The notes under the pieces were generated by a model. The model was given only the letters and a program-made list of their open reading frames with translations. It had not been told where the DNA came from and did not search any database. Below are positions 33,214 to 38,935 of a DNA stretch of 38,935 bases, in pieces. The stretch comes from Bacteroidota bacterium (GTDB lineage: Bacteria; Bacteroidota; Bacteroidia; UKL13-3). Position numbers and translations under genes: made by a program. Location: assembly GCA_027491085.1 (NCBI GenBank), contig JAIXWW010000003.1, forward strand, positions 1-38,935. The letters run 5' to 3'. How positions within the stretch are numbered: the stretch's first letter is position 1; each line of letters starts with the position of its first letter.

Positions 33214-35055
33214 ATGAAGAAAATAATGAAAAAATTTGTCAAGACGCTTATATTTACTAGCGTTTCAGGTGCTTTATTAGCTCAAACAGATAGCAATAAT
33301 TTACAACCTGTAGTTATTAAAGAAAACCGTTTAGAGGTTAAAAATACAGCTAATAGTTTATTAGTTTTAAAAGCCGCTAGTTTTAATCTACAAGCACATA
33401 AAAGTGTAGCCGATGTATTGGGTCAAGTTTCGGGTATGGACATGCGCCAACGCGGCCCTGTGGGTGTGCAAACCGATGTGTCAATCAGAGGTGGTTCGTT
33501 CGATCAAACACAAGTACTTTGGAACGGGCTAAAGTTAAACGATGCACAAACAGGTCATCATAACATGAACTTGCCTTTTCCAACCGAGGCCATTGAAAAT
33601 ATTGTAATTAGTAAAAACTCGGCTGCTCGCAAATATGGTTTAAATGCCTACAGTGGTTATATTAATTTAGTAACACAAGTACCTAAGCAAAATTTAGTTT
33701 ATGGTGGCTTTATGGCAGGCGATTATGGTTTATGGGCTGCACATTTAGGGGTATCGTTTAGAAAAAACAATTGGGGACACCATATTTCGGTTAAAAACAC
33801 CGAAAGCAATGGTTATACCACCAATACTGATTTTAAAACCAAAGAAATATTTTACCAAACCGAATATAAAAAAGGCAATTATCAGTTAGATATTTTTGGT
33901 GGATATGCCGAAAGAGCTTTTGGTGCTAGGGGTTTTTATGTACCTAATTCTACCGAGTTTGAAACTACCAAAAGTGGTTTTGTTGGTATAAAAAATAAAT
34001 ATAAAGTTGGCAATTTTACCTTTTTGGCACAAGGTTATTACCGTAACCACGATGATAATTATATTTATTTGCGTGCCAACCCTAGTGCATTTACTAACCA
34101 ACATTATACCAATACTTATGGCGCTGAATTGCATGCCACATATAGCAGTAAGTTAGGAGTAACAGGTATGGGTTTTGAATGGAGACAAGAAAATTTAAAT
34201 AGTTACAACTATTCAGGCAATGCACGCAAGGCTCAACTAGGCAATAGAAGTCGTCAAATAAATGGTTTTTTTGTAGAGCATCAGTTTGTGTTTTATAAAA
34301 ACCAGATTACCGTTACACCCGGTTTTTATACCAATTTGTTAAATGGCAGCAGTTTCGATTTATTTCCAGGTTTTGATTTTACTTACAAAGCTATGCGTAA
34401 TATTACCTTTTTTGGTAGTGTAGATAAAGCTATGCGCTTGCCTACTTACACTGATTTGTATTACAGTGGTGCTACCAATATTGGCAATGCTCAGTTGGTG
34501 GCAGAACAATCCATTAACTCAGAAATTGGTGTGGAATACAAGAGAAACAATTATAATTTAGCAGTTTCCTATTTTAATAAAAACTCAAACAATACCATTG
34601 ATTGGGCCAGAACAGCCGATAGTTTAAAATGGCAGCCTTTAAATATAAACCATGTGCAAACCGATGGTTTGGATGTGGCTTTTAATTATTTTACCAAAGG
34701 TATTTTAAATAAATTTTCAGTTGGGTACACTTATATTGATATGCAATTGGTAAATACCGAAAACTATAAAAGCCGTTATGCATTGAGTAATTTAAAACAT
34801 CAATTAATTATAAGCGCTTCGCTAAAATTGCCTTATCAGTTTTTATTAACCACTAGCTTTAGGCACATAGAACGTGTTGTTTTGGTTGATTATCAATTAT
34901 TAGATGCACGATTAAATTGGAGCTATAAAGCCTTAACTGCTTTTGTGGATGTAAGCAATATTTTAAATAAAAAATATTTAGAAGCAGGTTATGCACCTAT
35001 GCCTGGCACTTGGAGCAGCGCAGGAATTCAGTTTAAAATAAATTACAAGAAGTAA
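33214..35055 (+). CDS. TonB-dependent receptor, BtuB-like
   Basis: 613 residues, among the shorter receptors. A signal peptide ends GALLAQ. A TonB-box-like LQPVVIKENR lies near 30-39, and the plug, about 60-154, has DVLGQVSGMDMRQRGPVGVQ, VSIRGGSFDQTQVLWNGLKL and the closing SGYINLVT. The barrel contains MRLPTYTDLYYSG and ends with a C-terminal KINYKK. The block NDAQTGHHNMNLPF is typical of a Bacteroidota receptor group often annotated as cobalamin-like, but no cobalamin riboswitch (B12 box) is visible upstream and no B12 genes are nearby, so the ligand is unknown. It ends with a strong terminator at 35063. Two ATGs (33214, 33226) could start it; the first is used here. Confidence 0.85.
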   Translation: MKKIMKKFVKTLIFTSVSGALLAQTDSNNLQPVVIKENRLEVKNTANSLLVLKAASFNLQAHKSVADVLGQVSGMDMRQRGPVGVQTDVSIRGGSFDQTQVLWNGLKLNDAQTGHHNMNLPFPTEAIENIVISKNSAARKYGLNAYSGYINLVTQVPKQNLVYGGFMAGDYGLWAAHLGVSFRKNNWGHHISVKNTESNGYTTNTDFKTKEIFYQTEYKKGNYQLDIFGGYAERAFGARGFYVPNSTEFETTKSGFVGIKNKYKVGNFTFLAQGYYRNHDDNYIYLRANPSAFTNQHYTNTYGAELHATYSSKLGVTGMGFEWRQENLNSYNYSGNARKAQLGNRSRQINGFFVEHQFVFYKNQITVTPGFYTNLLNGSSFDLFPGFDFTYKAMRNITFFGSVDKAMRLPTYTDLYYSGATNIGNAQLVAEQSINSEIGVEYKRNNYNLAVSYFNKNSNNTIDWARTADSLKWQPLNINHVQTDGLDVAFNYFTKGILNKFSVGYTYIDMQLVNTENYKSRYALSNLKHQLIISASLKLPYQFLLTTSFRHIERVVLVDYQLLDARLNWSYKALTAFVDVSNILNKKYLEAGYAPMPGTWSSAGIQFKINYKK

Positions 35056-35062
35056 TAAAATT

Positions 35063-35098
35063 AAAACGTCCAAATATGAATATGAGTGGACGTTTTTT
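35063..35098 (+). terminator. Intrinsic terminator after the TonB receptor gene
   Basis: AAAACGTCCA pairs with TGGACGTTTT around a 14-nt loop, followed by more T. It separates the receptor from the two small barrel genes. Confidence 0.85.
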
Positions 35099-35126
35099 GT
35101 TTGAAATAATTTTATATTGCAAATGA

Positions 35127-35717
35127 TTGAAAAAGGCATTTTGCATATTATTTTTATTAACTCAGCTTGCTGCAAATGCTCAGTTTAAATTGGGCACTTT
35201 TGGTGTGGGAGCAAATACTAATATTAATTATAATAGATTTGAATACGATTATTTTGGCAATATAAATTTGGGGTTAAGTGCAAGTTTGTTTTTATCGCCT
35301 AAAATCGAATTTGGATTGGGTACTTCAAGTACAAACATTATTTCAAATATTAAAAGCATAGACTCTGATAAATTGAGCTATTATGCTTTTATTAGATATT
35401 ATTTTCCAATCAATTCAAAAATAGGATTTAGCAATCAAATACGCTGGAGTTACAGCACCTTTAGTAAGAAGGAAATAGCTTCTAGCGATATTGTTTTAGA
35501 AAACAATTTAGGATTTTATATTATGCTCTATAAAGGTTTAAATTTAAATTTAAAGTATTCCATTTTAACCTATAAAACCAGTACTTTTTCTCTTAAAAGT
35601 TCTGATGGAAATATGGATCAAAATTCTCAAGCATTTTCTTTAAGATTAAATCCATTGTATAATTTAAATGCCTTCCAAATTGGCTTGTCTTACTATTTTA
35701 ATACCACTACACCATGA
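35127..35717 (+). CDS. Small outer-membrane beta-barrel protein, TTG start
   Basis: 196 residues starting at TTG 35127, which gives a standard leader (KKAFCILFLLTQLAANAQF). The nearest ATG, at 35123, is in another frame and ends quickly. Alternating strands such as LGLSASLFLSPKIEFGLG and an aromatic C-terminus FQIGLSYYF before a short TTTP tail indicate an 8-10-strand barrel. Its stop overlaps the next gene's start (ATGA at 35714-35717). Function is unknown. A TATATTGC element at 35113-35120 may be its promoter. Confidence 0.75.
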   Translation: MKKAFCILFLLTQLAANAQFKLGTFGVGANTNINYNRFEYDYFGNINLGLSASLFLSPKIEFGLGTSSTNIISNIKSIDSDKLSYYAFIRYYFPINSKIGFSNQIRWSYSTFSKKEIASSDIVLENNLGFYIMLYKGLNLNLKYSILTYKTSTFSLKSSDGNMDQNSQAFSLRLNPLYNLNAFQIGLSYYFNTTTP

Positions 35718-36472
35718 AATTTTATGCGTTAATAACATTTACTTTAATAAATGTAAGCCTTTGTCAAGCCCAGTTTGGTAAAGGTTCACAAATTTTAAGT
35801 GGTAATATAAATTTTGATTTTGGCAGTTCTAAAAATAATTCAGAAGATTTTGTAAGTCCTTTTACTAAAATTAATAACGAAGAAAATAATTATGGCTTCG
35901 GTATAGAGTTAGGCTATGGAAAGTTTAAAAAAGAAAACAGTGTTTGGATGTTTGGAATAGGTTACACGTATATATATTCTGAATCCAATAGAATGTTTTC
36001 CGACACAAGTAGAACTATCAATTCAATTAGTACAAATCATAATTATAGATATACTGCATTTGCAGAAAAACTTAATTTTATATCAATAAAAAGCAATTGG
36101 GGAATCAGTTATAGTATTAAGAGTTTAGTAAGTTATAATCCTTTATATAGTTCATCAAAAAGTAGTTATTATTATAGTTCAAACGATTCAGCCTTTGTTT
36201 TAGAGGGACAGTCGGATGGGTATTATTATCAATTAGCAATATCAGGAAATTTGGGAACCTATTATGTTTTAAACAAACATTTTTTATTGTTTAGTCAAAT
36301 CAATGTATTTACTGCAAATTTAAATTATACTAAAAATTCAGATACCTATTTGGGTAATTTTCGCAAGATAGAAAATAGTAATTTTGGGTTTAATTTAGCA
36401 GGTGCATTAACTCCAGCTTTTAAATTAGGCGATATAAGTATTGGCCTCAAGTATTTAATTTACAAGCAATAG
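35714..36472 (+). CDS. Outer-membrane beta-barrel protein
   Basis: 252 residues with a signal peptide ending SLCQAQ and amphipathic strands (GFGIELGYGKF, VWMFGIGYTYIY, YYQLAISGNLGTYYVL, SIGLKYLIY) ending close to an aromatic residue. It begins in the ATGA overlap with the preceding barrel gene, so the two are almost certainly co-translated. No specific family is recognised. A bidirectional terminator follows. Confidence 0.75.
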   Translation: MKFYALITFTLINVSLCQAQFGKGSQILSGNINFDFGSSKNNSEDFVSPFTKINNEENNYGFGIELGYGKFKKENSVWMFGIGYTYIYSESNRMFSDTSRTINSISTNHNYRYTAFAEKLNFISIKSNWGISYSIKSLVSYNPLYSSSKSSYYYSSNDSAFVLEGQSDGYYYQLAISGNLGTYYVLNKHFLLFSQINVFTANLNYTKNSDTYLGNFRKIENSNFGFNLAGALTPAFKLGDISIGLKYLIYKQ

Positions 36473-36483
36473 TTGGTTAAAAC

Positions 36484-36518
36484 AAAAAAAGCATCTTTTT
36501 GGGGAAAGATGCTTTTTT
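36484..36518. terminator. Bidirectional terminator
   Basis: AAAAAAGCATCTTT and AAAGATGCTTTTTT pair around TTGGGG between the convergent barrel and efp genes. A- and T-tracts are present on both strands. Confidence 0.9.
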
Positions 36519-36533
36519 ACAAAAATATACTAA

Positions 36534-37094
36534 TTACTTTACTCTTTCAGAATATGATTCTGTTCGTAAATCAACTTTAATTTTTTCGCCTTCATTTACA
36601 AATAAAGGAACCATAACTATTGCCCCAGTATCAAGCGTAGCAGGCTTTAAAGTATTGGTTGCTGTATCGCCTTTAACACCAGGTTCAGTGTAGGTAATTT
36701 CGTAAATACCAAAGTTAGGTGGTTCAACTCCTATAACCGAATCACTTTCTAAAGCTACTTTTAAAATCATTTCTTCTTTTAAAAACTTAGCTGTATTCCC
36801 AACCATACTTTCTTCAACATAAATTTGTTCGAAGGTTACAGGATCCATTAATACTAAGCTTGTACCATCTTTGTACAAATATTGCATTTCATGGTGTTCA
36901 ACTCTTAACATTTCTACACTTTCACCAGCACGTAAACGTTGTTCAATTTGTTTTCCACTTTTTACATTGCGCAATACCACTTGGTAAAATGCGCGTAAAT
37001 TACCTGGTGTGCGGTGTTGGTATTCCATTACTTGGCATAATTCGCCTTCGTATTTTATATAACAACCTTTAAATAAATCGCCTGTATTTGCCAT
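36534..37094 (-). CDS. efp: Elongation factor P
   Basis: Rescues ribosomes stalled on polyproline stretches by binding between the P and E sites. 186 residues, three OB-type domains, normal length. The domain I tip loop reads HRTPGNLRAFYQ: the residue equivalent to the modified Lys34 (E. coli) after Pro-Gly is Asn32, with Arg34 two positions on. So the lysyl-lysine route of EpmA seems excluded, and Arg34 is the only basic residue beyond Pro-Gly in the loop. I recall this loop in some Bacteroidota EF-P proteins. Domains II/III include GVEPPNFGIYEITYTEPGVKGDTA. Promoter TATTTTCG with TTG 19 nt upstream lies on the minus strand at 37218-37247. Confidence 0.93.
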   Translation of the reverse strand: MANTGDLFKGCYIKYEGELCQVMEYQHRTPGNLRAFYQVVLRNVKSGKQIEQRLRAGESVEMLRVEHHEMQYLYKDGTSLVLMDPVTFEQIYVEESMVGNTAKFLKEEMILKVALESDSVIGVEPPNFGIYEITYTEPGVKGDTATNTLKPATLDTGAIVMVPLFVNEGEKIKVDLRTESYSERVK

Positions 37095-37217
37095 AACTTA
37101 TTGTTTTTTATTTTTTATTTAACTTTTCTCCATTGGCTAAAGCCAAAGGCTATTCATCTTTTGTTCTTAATATTCTTCTTAAATCTCATTTCTCATTTCT
37201 CAACCAAATTTGCGGTG

Positions 37218-37248
37218 CGAAAATACATTTTAGTTTTTAGTTTACAAT
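37218..37248 (-). promoter_or_regulatory. Candidate promoter of efp
   Basis: On the minus strand ATTG (37245-37248), a 19-nt spacer and TATTTTCG (37218-37225) resemble the -33 and -7 elements. It leaves a leader of about 115 nt with ATTTCTC-type low-complexity sequence. Confidence 0.5.
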
Positions 37249-37258
37249 ATACTAGCAA

Positions 37259-38281
37259 TTATAGCTCGCTGTAAAATTGTTTTTGTTCCACAAAATGCTT
37301 CCAAACCACGCTTTTGTTATAAATTCCAGTTAGATTTTTGTTTTTGATGGTGGCTTGCACCCTTTTGCGCAATTTTAACCAAGTAAAAAAATGTTTGGCA
37401 AAATGATAATGAGCTTTATGAATTGCCAAACTATGCTTAGGGAATCCGTTTATCAGAAAAAAAACAGAACTTAATAAATCAAGCATATGCCTGAATGGAA
37501 TTAGCCAAAATGCTTGTGCAGTTGGTAAGTTCTTAAGCATCATTATCAGCGAATTTCTAAAATTTAAATACGTTTTTTTATCACTTAATTTACTCAAAGT
37601 ACCACCACCTAAATGAAACACATAACTTTCTGGAACACTTATTATTTTATAGCCAAGCAATTGTAGCCTCCAACACAAATCTACTTCTTCCATATGAGCA
37701 AAAAAGTTGGCATCAAAACCTTCGGCTTCATGAAATGCTTTGGCTTTAATAAATAAACACGCACCTGTTGCCCAAAAAATTTCCTCAATATTTTGGTATT
37801 GAAGCTTGTCTTCTTCACACTTTTCAAATAACCTCCCGCGGCAAAACACATAACCAAATTTATCCATGTGTCCGCCTGAGGCACCAGCATATTCAAAAAA
37901 ATTACGGTTGGTATATTGCAACATTTTAGGTTGTGCTGCGGCCACAGTTGTATCGGCCTCCATGGCTTCTATAACCGGCATAATCCAGTTCTCGCCCACT
38001 TCTATATCGTTGTTTAATAATACATAATAATCGGCTTCTACATGTTTAAGTGCCTGATTATAACCACCAGCATAACCATAATTATAACCATTTTGTACTA
38101 TTTTTATTTGCGGATAATTTTCGGTAATAAAATTTACAGAATCATCGCTCGAATGATTATCAGCAAGCACAATTTCCAGGTTTGGATAGTTACTTGCCAC
38201 AACCGAAGGCAAAAATTTTTGTAAATATTCTACCTTATTCCAATGAATAATTACTACAGAAACTTTAGGGTAATTAGTCAT
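37259..38281 (-). CDS. GT2 family glycosyltransferase
   Basis: 340 residues, GT-A fold. VSVVIIHWNKVEYL is at 7-20, the nucleotide-sugar-binding ADNHSSDDS at 40-48, the DxD-like VLLNNDIEVG at 87-96 and the acceptor-loop EEVDLCWRLQLLG at 198-210. The C-terminal HLGGGTLSK and a mildly hydrophobic helix (about 265-290) resemble rhamnosyltransferase-type GT2 enzymes of surface polysaccharides. No signal peptide; it acts on the cytoplasmic face. It starts 3 bp after the 122-residue gene, so the two form an operon. No other polysaccharide genes are nearby, and donor and acceptor are unknown. Confidence 0.85.
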   Translation of the reverse strand: MTNYPKVSVVIIHWNKVEYLQKFLPSVVASNYPNLEIVLADNHSSDDSVNFITENYPQIKIVQNGYNYGYAGGYNQALKHVEADYYVLLNNDIEVGENWIMPVIEAMEADTTVAAAQPKMLQYTNRNFFEYAGASGGHMDKFGYVFCRGRLFEKCEEDKLQYQNIEEIFWATGACLFIKAKAFHEAEGFDANFFAHMEEVDLCWRLQLLGYKIISVPESYVFHLGGGTLSKLSDKKTYLNFRNSLIMMLKNLPTAQAFWLIPFRHMLDLLSSVFFLINGFPKHSLAIHKAHYHFAKHFFTWLKLRKRVQATIKNKNLTGIYNKSVVWKHFVEQKQFYSEL

Positions 38282-38284
38282 TAG

Positions 38285-38653
38285 CTAAAATTTTTCTGCT
38301 TTTTTATAGGGAATATAAACAAACTGAGCCGAGGTGGGTGTAAGCCAAAGCACACAACAATGGGTTTTATAGCTCTTATAGTTTTGTTTAAAATCTTCTT
38401 GTTTAGTTTTATCAATTACTTTGCGCTCCACCATTTCTTCCATGGTTGAGGCATAAATATCGTTATCGCGAGCAAAATCGGCACGAGCCAAAATAAGTTC
38501 TCCAATTTTCACCTCATGTTCCGATGCAATAAAAATTGGAAACTGAGTAAATTTTTCTTTAACCATTTCGATTGCCACTTCTTTTATCGATTCGCTAAAA
38601 AAATCAATATCGGCTTTTAAAGCATTTAGCTGAGTTTCAAATGTTGCATTCAT
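38285..38653 (-). CDS. Conserved protein of unknown function
   Basis: 122 residues, no signal peptide or membrane segment. An amphipathic N-terminal helix (LNALKADIDFFSESIKEV), a beta region around IFIASEHEVKIGELIL and a closing strand block HCCVLWLTPTSAQFVYIPY suggest a small alpha/beta cytoplasmic protein. I do not recognise the family. The GT2 gene begins 3 bp after its stop, indicating coupled translation. An A/T-rich gap with a terminator hairpin precedes it. Confidence 0.65.
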   Translation of the reverse strand: MNATFETQLNALKADIDFFSESIKEVAIEMVKEKFTQFPIFIASEHEVKIGELILARADFARDNDIYASTMEEMVERKVIDKTKQEDFKQNYKSYKTHCCVLWLTPTSAQFVYIPYKKAEKF

Positions 38654-38769
38654 TATTTAGGATGGCAAATATAATAAATGCTATGCATTGCACAAAAACC
38701 TTAATTGAAATAAATTTTAATAATGAACAAAATACTTCTCTCATTTATTAAAATCAAAATAGTATACAT

Positions 38770-38804
38770 AAAAAAAGTCGAAAGTTAACCCTTCGACTTT
38801 TTTT
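38770..38804. terminator. Bidirectional terminator
   Basis: AAAAAAAGTCGAA pairs with TTCGACTTTTTTT around a 9-nt loop, between the 122-residue gene start region and the stop of the dehydrogenase gene running in from the right (minus strand). Confidence 0.85.
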
Positions 38805-38822
38805 GTTTGTTACAAGTACTAG

Positions 38823-38935
38823 TTATGCAAAAGCATTTTCGCCAGTAATATCTAATCCGGTAATCAATAAATGAATATCGTGCGTTCCTTCGTAAGTTAC
38901 TACCGATTCTAAGTTCATCATGTGGCGCATAATTG
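38823..38935 (-). CDS. Acyl-CoA dehydrogenase, glutaryl-CoA type, C-terminal fragment
   Basis: Only the last 37 or so codons lie in the window; the rest runs off the right end. They read [20 protein letters not shown] followed by [16 protein letters not shown]. The TYEGTHDIH block holds the catalytic-base glutamate of glutaryl-CoA dehydrogenases, FAD enzymes that oxidise and decarboxylate glutaryl-CoA in lysine and tryptophan breakdown. Ordinary acyl-CoA dehydrogenases share YEGT, so the substrate is only probable. Confidence 0.8.
   Translation of the reverse strand, partial: IMRHMMNLESVVTYEGTHDIHLLITGLDITGENAFA

Noticed and set aside
35123..35190. ATG at 35123 as the start of the barrel gene, implying a frameshift
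   Set aside because: The TTG at 35127 gives an intact signal peptide in the correct frame, so no frameshift is needed.

Overview
The window comes from a low-GC member of the Bacteroidota, probably of the Chitinophagia/Sphingobacteriia/Cytophagia type. The evidence is two type IX secretion (T9SS) sorting domains (one type A, one type B), TonB-dependent receptors, a HmuY-type lipoprotein, a CbbX-like tandem AAA+ protein, -7 promoter elements of the form TAnnTTTG or TAnTTTCG, and no convincing Shine-Dalgarno sequences. Most of it is chromosomal core. I see no phage, plasmid, insertion sequence or CRISPR array.

Layout. 1-3534: an Xaa-Pro aminopeptidase, then a PlsC-like and an OlsB/GlsB-like acyltransferase that together look like an amino-acid-lipid pathway. 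3542-7937 (minus): a haem-type uptake operon with a T9SS-secreted HmuY-like protein, a HmuR-like receptor and a HmuY-like lipoprotein. 8123-10060 (plus): an O-methyltransferase, rbfA and a second methyltransferase. 10074-12680 (minus): a tandem AAA+ ATPase whose N-terminus carries what look like two related beta domains. 12917-13217: tRNA-Ser(GCT), a broken tRNA-Pro copy and an intact tRNA-Pro(TGG). 13337-15519 (minus): a Crp/Fnr regulator and a short M61 peptidase. 15534-16990 (plus): a small membrane protein, LolA and a membrane-anchored TPR protein. 16999-18675 (minus): an amino-acid permease. 18842-24087 (plus): a LutB-like LUD/Fe-S protein, the (p)ppGpp synthetase/hydrolase, tatC and rpiB. 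24163-25550 (minus): an OmpA-family lipoprotein and a beta-barrel protein. 25732-27583 (plus): a 588-residue protein of unknown function whose stop overlaps the start of a 30-residue membrane microprotein.

27740-28987 (minus): ornithine aminotransferase. It is followed by about 750 bp of non-coding DNA packed with palindromes and dispersed-repeat words. 29735-31933 (minus): a T9SS type B PKD-repeat surface protein. 32236-36472 (plus): a PaiB-like protein, a BtuB-like TonB receptor and two small outer-membrane barrels. 36534-38653 (minus): EF-P, a GT2 glycosyltransferase and an uncharacterised protein. 38823-38935 (minus): the C-terminus of an acyl-CoA (glutaryl-CoA type) dehydrogenase running off the window.

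The points most worth a second look are the paired HmuY paralogues around one receptor and the repeated 9-mer in their promoter; the 588-residue cysteine-rich protein with its coupled microprotein; the domain architecture of the AAA+ protein; the EF-P tip loop without lysine or arginine at the usual site; and a TCCCG...CGGGA palindrome family, one member of which sits inside a broken tRNA-Pro copy.
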